Origin: Alteromonas australica
GTDB taxonomy: Bacteria > Pseudomonadota > Gammaproteobacteria > Enterobacterales > Alteromonadaceae
Length of the DNA stretch: 64,000 bases
Assembly (NCBI RefSeq): GCF_000730385.1
Contig: NZ_CP008849.1
Location: 4,092,001-4,156,000, forward strand
Reading direction: 5' to 3'
Shown: positions 28,373 through 37,241 of the stretch, piece after piece
Layout: each line of letters starts with the position of its first letter
How positions within the stretch are numbered: the stretch's first letter is position 1
Notes under the pieces: generated by a model
What the model saw: only the letters and a program-made list of their open reading frames with translations
The model's database searches: none
What the model was told of the DNA's origin: nothing
Program-made: the position numbers and the translations under genes

Positions 28373-29332
28373 TTAACTCGCTATTGCGTTTTCACTATGC
28401 TTACGTCGGTATTCGCGTGGTGTAATATCAAACTCGCTTCTAAACACTCTGCTAAAATGACCCGCATCGTTGAACCCCCATCTAAAGCAGATATCCGACA
28501 CAGATAAATGACGATACTCAGGATGTCCTAGTTCAAAACGGCATCGTTCTAGGCGCCTAGCTCTTACATAATTCACAAAACTGGTGCCGCTAGATTCAAA
28601 CAACTTCTGAATATAACGTTGCGATACATGGTTTTGTACCGCCACCATGTTGAGTGATAACTCTGGATCTGCCAAATTTGCATCTATCATATTACATACC
28701 CGCTTGAACTGATCAATTTTCGCGGTACTGCCAAAATCCAAAACGCCACTTTGGTGAATAAGATTGCTAATTAAAAACTCAGAAAGAGCGATTTCAATTG
28801 GCCGTAAGTCAGTACTGTCTAATTCGTCCATGTTGTCACACAATGAGGAAAGCATAGTGGCAAAGACTCTGTTTATCCCAGATTCACAAGGCAAGTAGCC
28901 TACATTCAGTAAATTCAGATTCAACAAGCGTTTGTGAATTAGGTTTTCCGGTACTTTCATGTATAAAATTTTAAAATCAGAGTGCACTGACAGGGTCATG
29001 TCTAAGCCCGTTGGCGCATAGATGATGGAATTGACTTGGGCAGGGTACTGGGCACCCTTGTACTTTAGTGAAAAGTCACCTTCTAACAACAGTGCCAACC
29101 AAAACGAGAATGGTTGTTCTGAACATTTCCCGGATATCTCCATAGGAGAACCAGATAGAATGGAGAACTCAATACCTAAAGGGGTATCAATGGTATTAAT
29201 GTTGCCTCGAAACTTCGTGTTACCCGTTTGAAATTGACAGGGCGGCATAAACACTTTATGCATCGCTTGTTGCCAAACATTAGAGCGTTCAACCATTGGA
29301 CAATTATCGGTAGATACCTTCCAAGAGCTCAT
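28373..29332 (-). CDS. AraC-family transcriptional regulator
   Basis: 319 residues; ATG at 29332 is preceded by an ideal AAGGAGGTG. The N-terminal about 200 residues look like the AraC-binding-2 sensory domain (for example SFWLALLLEGDFSLKYKGAQYPAQVNSIIYAP in part). The C-terminal double helix-turn-helix is clear: LNMVAVQNHVSQRYIQKLF and VSDICFRWGFNDAGHFSRVFR, then FDITPREYRR. It lies between the Rieske unit and the TonB receptor and is the only regulator in the cluster, so it probably activates one or both in response to the substrate. That role is inferred. Confidence 0.88.
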   Translation of the reverse strand: MSSWKVSTDNCPMVERSNVWQQAMHKVFMPPCQFQTGNTKFRGNINTIDTPLGIEFSILSGSPMEISGKCSEQPFSFWLALLLEGDFSLKYKGAQYPAQVNSIIYAPTGLDMTLSVHSDFKILYMKVPENLIHKRLLNLNLLNVGYLPCESGINRVFATMLSSLCDNMDELDSTDLRPIEIALSEFLISNLIHQSGVLDFGSTAKIDQFKRVCNMIDANLADPELSLNMVAVQNHVSQRYIQKLFESSGTSFVNYVRARRLERCRFELGHPEYRHLSVSDICFRWGFNDAGHFSRVFRSEFDITPREYRRKHSENAIAS

Positions 29333-30190
29333 TACTGCACCTCCTTCGTATGCAACGTTTAAAGAACACGACCAGTCAGTACGTACCCGATAACACATGT
29401 TAAACAAAAAGCGAGAAGGCTGGTCTATTAAGACCCTTTGGAAGTGATTACGCGTAATCTAAATTTACCTTGCCTGTTAAAATCACACTCACGGCGGCGT
29501 CGTTTATTATGTTTTTTGACGCTCTATATTTTTTTATCGCCAGTGTGGTTGACAGCATGTTTAGGCTGTCGGAATGTAAATATGCATATCGTATACTGAC
29601 TAGCCTTTATACTCAGCATAAACCATACCATCAGCAAGCAATTGTTTTTCAAGGAAATTAAAAACAAGACCAATAAAAATTGCACCAAATTTGTACACTT
29701 TGACACCAGTCTATAAAGATAACTGCGCGAATTAGGGGCAAAAAATGTGCTCAAGTGTCCAATTTAGCCTTTGATTGTTTAAATCCCGTTATCCGTGCAG
29801 CAAACATTTAATAAATAGTGTTTTTTCATATCCTTCGTTCGTACGCTCATTCCCTAAAAGTCATACACATTTGAACAATTATAAGCAAATAAACTGGCGT
29901 AGTATGAAGATGAAGCTAAGCAATTTGCGGTTTTTTTAGAGCAAGTTTGCCGATATTCACGTGAAGAGATTGGCGAGGAAAGCGGAATAAATATGCGTGT
30001 CATTGCTTGCGTTATAGATTAACGAATCACAGCGTATTTATGGGACTCCTATAACAAAACAAACGGCTGATGCAACATGGTTCCTAAGTAAGCCTGTTCA
30101 TACGACCGCCTTAGCTGTCGCTTCTGCAACCTTTCAACAAGAGTAATCACCACCTAAAAAGACAAGATTACCAATATTAGAGGAAACATC
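29333..30190. other. Long intergenic region between the AraC and TonB receptor genes
   Basis: About 860 bases without a convincing gene; two short open frames near 29470-29754 overlap on opposite strands and have no ribosome site. It should hold the divergent promoters of the regulator and the receptor. The most distinct element is the palindrome GATTACGCGTAATC (29446-29459), listed separately, next to a GGTCT/AGACC inverted repeat (29422-29435). The rest is AT-rich without clear structure. Confidence 0.45.
29446..29459. promoter_or_regulatory. 14-bp perfect palindrome GATTACGCGTAATC
   Basis: A self-complementary 14-mer about 115 bases upstream of the AraC regulator start and about 730 bases before the TonB receptor. 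Perfect palindromes suit dimeric repressors or activators rather than AraC proteins, which usually bind direct repeats, so a second regulator may act here. No second copy was seen in the window. Confidence 0.4.
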
Positions 30191-32470
30191 ATGCAGGAAC
30201 TACATTTTAGAAAGACCTTGATTCAAAGTGCGCTACTTTCCATCTTTTGTTCTACCTCTGTCGCTTTCGCTGCGGAAGATGCGGAAGATAAAAAAGTCCC
30301 CGACGATGTAGAGACCGTAACTATCACCGTTGATCAGCGCCGCGTTAATTTACAAGATGCCCCGCTGTCTGTTACAGCGGTGAACGGTGAGTTAATGGAA
30401 CAGGCTAATATTACAGATGCAACCGACTTAAATGGTTACGTTCCTGGACTTCAAATTAATAAAAGTGGCGGCTCAGAACGGATGGTTAGTATTCGTGGCG
30501 TAGGTTCGCAAACTCCGGAGAATTTTTTTAGCAATCCAGGTGTGTCGTTTCATATGGACGGCGCGTACATCACTAATAACATCGCGTTAAATATGGGCTT
30601 TTTAGATGTAGAGCACATTGAAGTACAACGCGGTCCTCAGGGAACAGCATTTGGTGCAGCCTCTACCGGAGGCACACTCAATGTCATTAGTAAGAAGCCT
30701 GTGTTGGGTGAGTTTTTTGGCGAAGTGCAGGCGGGCTTTGGTAATTACAACTACAATCAAGGACAAGTCGCTGTTAACCTACCTCTCGGCGATGATTTTG
30801 CGATTCGTGCCGTGGCGCAAACCACCAGTCACGATGGTTATGCTGAATCTAACGGCATTCCTGGTGGCTATGAACTCGACGATGCCAATAATGATAACAG
30901 TCGAGTTTCAGCCAAATGGCAAGCGAGTGACGATTTAAGCGTGGTCTTCATTGCTCAACATTATGATGCCCATAATAATGGTGCCGCGTTGAAAGCCATT
31001 GATGATCCTAATTCAGACCCGCGAGTGGTTTCACAGGATTTTCCCGCCAAGTTTGATATGACCATGGATGTCACGTCCGCCATTGTCACATGGCAGCTAT
31101 CAGGCATGACCTTCAAGTCGATAACAAGCTACCAAAACATGGATCATGCCCAATCTTTTGATGCAGACAGAAGCACCATTGATAATTTTGGCGGGTACGA
31201 TCACGTAACGACGTGGGCAACATCGGCCGAGACAGTGATGCAAGAAATATCACTAAGTTCTGATCCGGGCCGTTTTTTTGAGTGGGTTATTGGCGGTATT
31301 TACCTCAACTCAAACAGTGACCAATACGTCAATGAATACGCCGGCACCGATCCCGACGATGTCACTAGCGTTCTGCCAGCCGACACTGATCCTAGTTCAC
31401 TTCCTGCTAATTTATCTTATGCTGAAAACTCATCTTTAGAACGCACATCGTGGGCTCCATTTTTACAAGGCACATTAAATGTTACCGACGATATGCAAAT
31501 TATTGCAGGCATTCGTTACAACGACGATAGCTTTGAAGGCTTATCCTCTACCTACTATGCCACGCCTTCACCAAAGAAATTTGATACCGATGAAGTCACA
31601 GGCAAAGTTGCGGTGAATTACACGTTGTCATCAAACAATATGGTGTATACAAGTTTGTCTCGTGGATATAAACCCGGCGGTATTAATAGCGGCGCTGTTA
31701 ACGCGATGGTAGTAAGCACCACCATAGAGCCGGAAATTGTGGATGCCTTTGAAGTAGGTAGCAAAAACCAGCTACTCGACAATAAGCTGAAGTTAAACGT
31801 ATCGGCGTTTTACTACAAATACAAAGATATGCAGTACATTCAAGAAGACCCCATTCCCTATTCAGGCGGACTTGGGAATATTCCAGAAGCAAATATTTGG
31901 GGGATAGAAGCAGAGGCCTCGTGGTGGCTATTTAACGACAGCGTTCAACTTGGCATCAACGCCACATCGCTGCACGGTGAATATCCCATGGAGTACTATG
32001 CATTAGACCGTCGAGAAGCCGACGCTGCTGGCGCCGCTGCGCTTGCAAATGGTGATGCGCCTTACGCTTGGAGCTACGAATGGTTTGTTGCCCGAGGTTC
32101 AGCCACGGTTAACGTGGAGGGAAATACGCCACCAAACCTACCTAAATTGGCTGGCGGCATTAACGCCACTTGGTTTGGTGAATTAGAAGATGGCCTTATC
32201 ACTGCGCGTATAGAGTACCTATACCGAGGAGATTATAGTGCCCGTATCTTTAGTACTGACGTCGATCAAGTCAACAGCTACGGTCTCGTCAACATGTTCC
32301 TTCAATATGAACCTGACGATGCAAACTGGAAAGCCTGGATCACTGCAACCAACCTTACTGACAAAGCGGCAATTGCTGGACGCTTTGTCGATCCGTACGG
32401 GAGCGGCGTGGTTAGTGATGAATACGTTGCACCTCGCCAAGTGATTGCCAACTTTAGCTACAATTTTTAA
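30191..32470 (+). CDS. TonB-dependent receptor of the catabolic cluster
   Basis: A 759-residue outer-membrane receptor. Signal peptide about 1-28 (ending VAFA), a TonB-box-like VETVTITVD, plug with LQDAPLSVTAVNGELMEQ, RGVGSQTPENFF and VEVQRGPQGTAFGAASTGGTLN-type signature (split here by small changes), then a barrel ending in IANFSYNF. It is the size of the small-molecule and siderophore-like receptors often found next to catabolic genes, and shorter than the 983-residue pectin-locus receptor. Good ribosome site (AGAGGA). It probably imports the substrate of the surrounding enzymes. Confidence 0.9.
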   Translation: MQELHFRKTLIQSALLSIFCSTSVAFAAEDAEDKKVPDDVETVTITVDQRRVNLQDAPLSVTAVNGELMEQANITDATDLNGYVPGLQINKSGGSERMVSIRGVGSQTPENFFSNPGVSFHMDGAYITNNIALNMGFLDVEHIEVQRGPQGTAFGAASTGGTLNVISKKPVLGEFFGEVQAGFGNYNYNQGQVAVNLPLGDDFAIRAVAQTTSHDGYAESNGIPGGYELDDANNDNSRVSAKWQASDDLSVVFIAQHYDAHNNGAALKAIDDPNSDPRVVSQDFPAKFDMTMDVTSAIVTWQLSGMTFKSITSYQNMDHAQSFDADRSTIDNFGGYDHVTTWATSAETVMQEISLSSDPGRFFEWVIGGIYLNSNSDQYVNEYAGTDPDDVTSVLPADTDPSSLPANLSYAENSSLERTSWAPFLQGTLNVTDDMQIIAGIRYNDDSFEGLSSTYYATPSPKKFDTDEVTGKVAVNYTLSSNNMVYTSLSRGYKPGGINSGAVNAMVVSTTIEPEIVDAFEVGSKNQLLDNKLKLNVSAFYYKYKDMQYIQEDPIPYSGGLGNIPEANIWGIEAEASWWLFNDSVQLGINATSLHGEYPMEYYALDRREADAAGAAALANGDAPYAWSYEWFVARGSATVNVEGNTPPNLPKLAGGINATWFGELEDGLITARIEYLYRGDYSARIFSTDVDQVNSYGLVNMFLQYEPDDANWKAWITATNLTDKAAIAGRFVDPYGSGVVSDEYVAPRQVIANFSYNF

Positions 32471-32552
32471 GCCTATTTGGTCGGAACATTTTTGTTCTGG
32501 CCATTCTCCACACCCTATTTAAACCTTTATACAACCCACGAACAGGTGCTAC

Positions 32553-33044
32553 ATGAGCAAACCGAACACACTGATATTTGTTGATTTGACCTCCGATGAT
32601 CCCGCTGCCGCTGGCGAATTTTACGCTGATGTTTTCGGGTGGGAAAATGACCCTAGGCCTTATGGTGTCTTCCACCGTATGGTTCCGGGCGGCAACATGT
32701 ATGATAGTAACGGTAACGAAACAACTATCGGTAATTTTCATTTAGGCATCCATAAAGCCGACAACACTCGCCCCCACCCTAATAATGAAGGTGCTGACCC
32801 CAGAGAAATTGCAGGCCCTGGCAGCAAAGCCCGAGTATGGATATTGGTGAGCGACGATGACACCATGGAAGACATCCTTGAGCGGGCGGTATCGAAGGGC
32901 GCGAAGGTACTTTGGAAAGACCATTTTTGGTACGAATTTAATGGCTTTAACTCTGCCTTTGAAGACCCATGGGGAAATGAAATAATACTCTGGGGAAAAG
33001 GTGGAGCTGAGCCTCAAATACCTGCGCACTTTACCACGGAATAA
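32553..33044 (+). CDS. VOC (glyoxalase/bleomycin-resistance) superfamily protein
   Basis: 163 residues with the paired beta-alpha-beta-beta-beta layout of VOC metalloproteins: LIFVDLTSDDPAAAGEFYADVFGW at the start and FNSAFEDPWGNEIILWG at the end. Possible metal ligands are H77-region and E near the C-terminus, but they were not assigned. VOC proteins include isomerases, extradiol dioxygenases and resistance proteins; which applies is unknown. It lies 82 bases after the receptor and is probably co-transcribed with it, followed by a terminator. Confidence 0.82.
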   Translation: MSKPNTLIFVDLTSDDPAAAGEFYADVFGWENDPRPYGVFHRMVPGGNMYDSNGNETTIGNFHLGIHKADNTRPHPNNEGADPREIAGPGSKARVWILVSDDDTMEDILERAVSKGAKVLWKDHFWYEFNGFNSAFEDPWGNEIILWGKGGAEPQIPAHFTTE

Positions 33045-33073
33045 CACTAAGCGCTCCATGCCGTACGTCAATC

Positions 33074-33107
33074 AAAGCCCCATTACTTAGATGATATTGG
33101 GGCTTTT
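33074..33107 (+). terminator. Terminator after the VOC gene
   Basis: AAAGCCCC (33074-33081) pairs with GGGGCTTT (33099-33106), with TT and CTC following. It lies 30 bases after the VOC stop. Confidence 0.7.
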
Positions 33108-33175
33108 CTCGTTCTCGTATTATGGCATTGGCAATGGCGTCTTGAAGAATGCGATATTTGGAGTTTAAGACGTTG

Positions 33176-33206
33176 TAAAAAAGAAAGCCACTACTTAGGT
33201 AGTGGC
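33176..33206 (-). terminator. Terminator of the minus-strand TauD-to-MFS operon
   Basis: Perfect hairpin GCCACTAC-TTAG-GTAGTGGC (33187-33206). Read on the minus strand it is followed by TTTCTTTTTT. It lies 85 bases after the TauD gene's stop codon. Confidence 0.8.
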
Positions 33207-33290
33207 CAGCGGGATATAACAATTAAATAATGAAATCATCACGAGAATAATATACCCCTCATTTGAGACGATTAAGTCGCTTAGTATGCG

Positions 33291-34202
33291 TCAAGAGACT
33301 TTACGTTCAGCCACATTGCTATTATCAACCGCGATAGGACGCTCTCCTTTTACCCATAGTCTATGAGCCATTCGCTGGTATTTCACGTCGTCGTAGCGAG
33401 TACCCGTGTGTAATGTACAACGGTTGTCCCACATCAATAGGTCACCTTTTTGCCATTTGTGTTGATAAACATATTTTGGTTGAGTTGTGTAATTAACCAA
33501 TCGCTCGACGAGCGCCATGGCTTCTTTATCGTCCATACCCAAAACATGTTTTACAGTGCCAGTGCTTACCCATAACGCTTTACGCCCATCAGAAGGGTGT
33601 ACACGTACTAACGGATGAATCACATCGGGGTTTTCTCGACGCAGTTCATCGGTGATTTCATAGCTGTTAAAGTCACGATTTTGGATAAAATGCACCAGTG
33701 AATGGTGAATTTTTAAAGTGTCTAAAAAGGCTTTTTCATCGTCGGGTAAATCATTGTAGGCCGCTACTTGATCTGCTAATAGTGTATCTCCCCCCTCTTC
33801 TGGCACAGTCACCGCATACAACATAGTGCACATTACAGGTTCTTCCTTGTACGAATAATCGGTATGCCAACCTAATCCATCATTATGCGCGCCAATGGGC
33901 TCGCCATTCGCATCGACCATATTGGAAATTTTGAATATATGCGGGTAATTAGGTAAGCAGAACTTTGTCTGCGTATGCAGTTCTGGTTCACCAAATGCCT
34001 GAATAAAACGCATTAGGTCATCTGGATCCATGGTTTGGTTGCGCAGAACAATAGCGCCATGAGCGTGAAATGTGCGAACAACTTTTTGTAGCAATGCCTC
34101 GTCAGCATGTTGTAAATCTACATCAAATATTTGCGCGCCAAAATTGTCCTTCAACGGCGCAATCATTAATCCCGTTTCAGGGCTTTTACTTGCTTGTTGC
34201 AT
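33291..34202 (-). CDS. TauD/TfdA-family Fe(II)/2-oxoglutarate dioxygenase, first copy
   Basis: 303 residues; ATG at 34202 has AGAGG upstream, and the longer frame would reach into the preceding gene. The iron facial triad is visible: H113-T-D115 in GWHTDYSYKEEP and H265 in NRCTLHTG, with R281 (HRLWVKG) to bind 2-oxoglutarate. Members hydroxylate next to heteroatoms, releasing sulfite, phenols or amines, depending on the enzyme. It is the last gene of the operon MFS - LLM - isochorismatase - M20 - TauD and 26 bases after the M20 gene. The substrate is unknown. Confidence 0.88.
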   Translation of the reverse strand: MQQASKSPETGLMIAPLKDNFGAQIFDVDLQHADEALLQKVVRTFHAHGAIVLRNQTMDPDDLMRFIQAFGEPELHTQTKFCLPNYPHIFKISNMVDANGEPIGAHNDGLGWHTDYSYKEEPVMCTMLYAVTVPEEGGDTLLADQVAAYNDLPDDEKAFLDTLKIHHSLVHFIQNRDFNSYEITDELRRENPDVIHPLVRVHPSDGRKALWVSTGTVKHVLGMDDKEAMALVERLVNYTTQPKYVYQHKWQKGDLLMWDNRCTLHTGTRYDDVKYQRMAHRLWVKGERPIAVDNSNVAERKVS

Positions 34203-34228
34203 TGCAAACCTCTTGGTATTCAATGTTT

Positions 34229-35548
34229 CTAGGTAGCGCGCCCACAAATGGCAAGCGCAGTCATTGCGTAAATTAGAGCACTGTCGGTTAAATCTTTGGG
34301 TGTCGGGCGAAAGCGAGGCATACCCGACGTCACTGCAGGAATGCGTTGCATGTTAAACACATTGTGATCACGCCACATGCTTGAATACGCTGGATGAGCC
34401 AATGTAAGCGCTTCTCCCTTCACGGCTGAGGTTGCTTGACTCAGGGATTTAACCAGAGGAGCCACCTGTGCCTCGTCTGCAGCGAAGCCGTGGCGAACGA
34501 CCACGGGCTCAATGTTGTAGCCCGTCAACCCTAAGCTAGCCAACAACCGATTAAGCTCATGGTAAGGTTGTGACGCTGTTTGTTTTGCAGTCAGGCCTAC
34601 TTCAACATATATAGAACATACATCTGTACCAGCACCAAAAGTCAGGGGCGAACCGGCTTTAATAGCGTCAATTTGCACTTTCGGAACAGATTCTCCGCCA
34701 CGACTTTTATAGTGATTCGTCTGTTCATAAGTTTGTGCCCATTGGTGCACCGCATCTATTACTTTCCCTAACTGGTAAATAGGGTTAGGGTGATCATTAG
34801 GGTCTGGAGAGTTGTCTAATATTGGGGTGAATACGCCTTCGCCGAGCAATTGAATGCGAAATAGCGCATAGCCATTACCCTGCCAAGTGACTCCCCAATC
34901 ACACCCTTCCGCTGCAATAGCATAGTCTGCTACCACCCCTCCATGATGAAACAGATAGTTTGCGCCAATATCTTTACCTAAATAGTCTACACCTTGCCAT
35001 TCTTCCATCGGCTCTGGGCCAATTTCACCCGGGCACGCAGTAAGATATAGCTTTCCAGATAAGTCTATACCTGCTTTCTTTAGTGCCTTGGCCGCCATCA
35101 AAAAACAACTCATGGGGCCTCGATCGTTACTAATGGGGTAACCTCGGAAACTGCCGTCTTCTAACCAACATTGCTGCCATTCCGGATTTGCCAAAGTTTC
35201 AGGTCGATATTTGTGCCGGTTAATATGCTCATCGTCGCTGGGGCTTTCCGTATCTAAATGAGCAGTAAACAGTAGGTTTTTTCCTAGTCCCTTGCCCCCG
35301 TACTCACCAATAACATTCTGCCTATGGGCTACGGCTCCAGTCGTGCGGGTTGTAAACCCTTCCTCAACTAGCCAATTGCGCACAAACTCACCCGCTTGCG
35401 CTTCTTCTCCAGAGCGACTAGGAATATTGCCGAGACTGAGCGCTAATTGCGTTAGCTCTTCCGTTTCAATGGCACTAGCAATAGCTGCCTTTTCCTCGTC
35501 GGTAACCGTGTAAGGCGTTTGAGTATCTGGGTTAAATAGCGATGTCAT
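34229..35548 (-). CDS. M20-family metallohydrolase
   Basis: 439 residues; the ATG at 35548 overlaps the upstream stop (ATGA) and follows GGGGG, so it is preferred over an ATG four codons earlier. Metal-site motifs of the M20/ArgE/CPG2 family are visible: AHLDT (H97, D99), ISNDRGP (D142) and ACPGEIGPE (E175 as catalytic Glu), with a late MWRDHNVF region. Family members hydrolyse amide bonds of N-acyl amino acids, N-carbamoyl amines or peptides. Here it could deacylate or decarbamoylate an open-chain product. It has no signal peptide and is cytoplasmic. Confidence 0.82.
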   Translation of the reverse strand: MTSLFNPDTQTPYTVTDEEKAAIASAIETEELTQLALSLGNIPSRSGEEAQAGEFVRNWLVEEGFTTRTTGAVAHRQNVIGEYGGKGLGKNLLFTAHLDTESPSDDEHINRHKYRPETLANPEWQQCWLEDGSFRGYPISNDRGPMSCFLMAAKALKKAGIDLSGKLYLTACPGEIGPEPMEEWQGVDYLGKDIGANYLFHHGGVVADYAIAAEGCDWGVTWQGNGYALFRIQLLGEGVFTPILDNSPDPNDHPNPIYQLGKVIDAVHQWAQTYEQTNHYKSRGGESVPKVQIDAIKAGSPLTFGAGTDVCSIYVEVGLTAKQTASQPYHELNRLLASLGLTGYNIEPVVVRHGFAADEAQVAPLVKSLSQATSAVKGEALTLAHPAYSSMWRDHNVFNMQRIPAVTSGMPRFRPTPKDLTDSALIYAMTALAICGRAT

Positions 35549-36198
35549 TGTGTCCCCCATATTGCGTGCACACTTTGCGTGTCAGTGAGCAGAGCAAAGC
35601 TTAATGCCATTGATCTTAAACTCGCCTGGTGAAGCTCGTCTTCATATGCGGCACACGCATCACTTACCACAAATACATGGTAATCGTGGTGAAACGCATC
35701 ACGCACGGTAGACTCCACACAGCACTCTGTCGTTATTCCAGTTACCACTAGCGTGTCTATACCTTGAGTTTTAAGCCAACTATTTAGATCGGTTTGCCAA
35801 AATGCACTGTAGCGCGTTTTCAATACTACCTTATCGCTTGGCGTCGGCATGCACTGATAGAAAGCTTCACCTTGTGTCCCTCTACGACAAATTGCTTGCT
35901 CGCTTGTAGAGTCTTTTCCCTGTCGAGCCATCCATTCGCTCCACGCTTCAGAGTCTGTCTCAGGGGAAGTTTGTAGCCCTATGAACACAACAGGCAGCCC
36001 AATTCTGTGTGCATCTTCCACAAGTGAATTGATATTTGAAATGGCCGGAGCTAACCGTGACATGTCTACTCCATATTGGCCTAATAAGCCCTTTGGGCTT
36101 GCAAAGTCGTGCTGGACATCTACGATGCATAAAGCCGAACGCTCAGCACTTAGCCATGTGGGTTTTAATGGGGTCAGTACGTTTTGTTTGCTAGCCAT
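35545..36198 (-). CDS. Isochorismatase-like amidohydrolase (RutB-like)
   Basis: A 217-residue cysteine hydrolase. The triad is visible as D27 (CIVDVQHDF), K127 (VVLKTRYSAF) and C160 (GITTECCVESTVRDA). In RutB this family hydrolyses the ureidoacrylate ring-opening product of RutA, and in nicotinate/picolinate degradation it hydrolyses maleamate. It overlaps the LLM gene by eight bases and the M20 gene by four, which strongly suggests sequential action with them. Cytoplasmic; exact substrate unknown. Confidence 0.9.
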   Translation of the reverse strand: MASKQNVLTPLKPTWLSAERSALCIVDVQHDFASPKGLLGQYGVDMSRLAPAISNINSLVEDAHRIGLPVVFIGLQTSPETDSEAWSEWMARQGKDSTSEQAICRRGTQGEAFYQCMPTPSDKVVLKTRYSAFWQTDLNSWLKTQGIDTLVVTGITTECCVESTVRDAFHHDYHVFVVSDACAAYEDELHQASLRSMALSFALLTDTQSVHAIWGTQ

Positions 36199-37240
36199 AA
36201 TGTGCTCTTAGCACTGGCAGAATTTCCTCGCCGAATAAAGTTAACCCTTGGTCATAGTCGTCAAAGTTCAGCATTACTCCGTCCATTTGGGTGTTGTCGA
36301 GCATACTAATTAGCTGGTCTGCGACCGAAGCAGGATCTCCGACAAGCTCACGACTCATAAAGGCACCTTGCGCACGTATTACCATGGCATTATCTTTTAA
36401 TGCTGGGTCAATACCGTAGGAGCGCATCATTCCTTCTACTGCGCCAGCATCTTTGCCCTCGCGATATGCCTGAGCTTTCGCGAGTGCCTTTGTATTGTCT
36501 TTGTCTAGCACAAGAGTTGCCATGCAGTAGCACTTTATTGATTCGTCATACTCTTTGGCAATATCACGCGCCATTTGAGTAATAGAACGCGTTTCTGCAT
36601 CATCCTTACCACCTACAAAACATGCGTCGGCATTCCGTACAGTAAAGCGTAAACCACGCTCAGACTGGCCTGCACACACCGTGAATGGTTTTTTCGCCGG
36701 CTTAGGCTCTGAAACACAATCTTCTAAGGTGAAGTACTTTCCATCAAAATCTACTCTAGGCTCAGTCCACAAGCGATTAACAATGGTGCTCCACTCTTGT
36801 GCGTACGCGTACCTTTCATCATGGTCAATGTCGTCGCGCCACGCGCCCATTTGATTTAATTCATCTCGAAACGAACCCGATACAATATTTAGCCCAGCCC
36901 GCCCATTTGAAATTTGGTCTAATGTGGAAACCATTTTTGCCACTGCACCTGGGTTCATCAGCAAAGTATGCACTGTGGCAATAATTCTGGCGTGCTGTGT
37001 AGCCTCTGCAAGTCCTGCCATCATGGTCATAGACTCTAATGAACAACCCCAATGATTGGTCTCGCCACCATAACCACGCCATTTTGCCATGGACATAATG
37101 AAATCCATGCCATATCCATCGGCTAACATAGCCGCACGTTTATTTTGTGCATAAGATCCATCTAGGGTGGGTGTGGCTGTTGATACGATCCAACCGCCTT
37201 TCGCAATTGGCAAAAATACACCAAATTCTTTTTTAGACAT
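36191..37240 (-). CDS. LLM-class flavin-dependent monooxygenase (RutA-like)
   Basis: 349 residues from ATG at 37240, with AAGGAG twelve bases upstream; the longer open frame lies inside the MFS gene. It has a bacterial-luciferase-like TIM barrel, with FGVFLPIAKGGWIVST at the start, then WGCSLESMTMMAGLAEATQ and RAGLNIVSGSFRDELNQMGA, all close to the RutA pyrimidine oxygenase pattern. Such enzymes use reduced FMN and O2 to open amide-containing rings. FMNH2 could come from the flavin reductase encoded at 40986. It follows MFS by one base. Whether it acts on a pyrimidine or another heterocycle is open, since no other rut-like gene set (RutC-F) is present. Confidence 0.88.
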   Translation of the reverse strand: MSKKEFGVFLPIAKGGWIVSTATPTLDGSYAQNKRAAMLADGYGMDFIMSMAKWRGYGGETNHWGCSLESMTMMAGLAEATQHARIIATVHTLLMNPGAVAKMVSTLDQISNGRAGLNIVSGSFRDELNQMGAWRDDIDHDERYAYAQEWSTIVNRLWTEPRVDFDGKYFTLEDCVSEPKPAKKPFTVCAGQSERGLRFTVRNADACFVGGKDDAETRSITQMARDIAKEYDESIKCYCMATLVLDKDNTKALAKAQAYREGKDAGAVEGMMRSYGIDPALKDNAMVIRAQGAFMSRELVGDPASVADQLISMLDNTQMDGVMLNFDDYDQGLTLFGEEILPVLRAHYG

Positions 37241-37241
37241 G

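Noticed and set aside
29470..29754. Two overlapping short open frames on opposite strands in the AraC-TonB gap
   Set aside because: They have no ribosome sites, share the same bases on opposite strands, and have composition like the AT-rich intergenic DNA around them.
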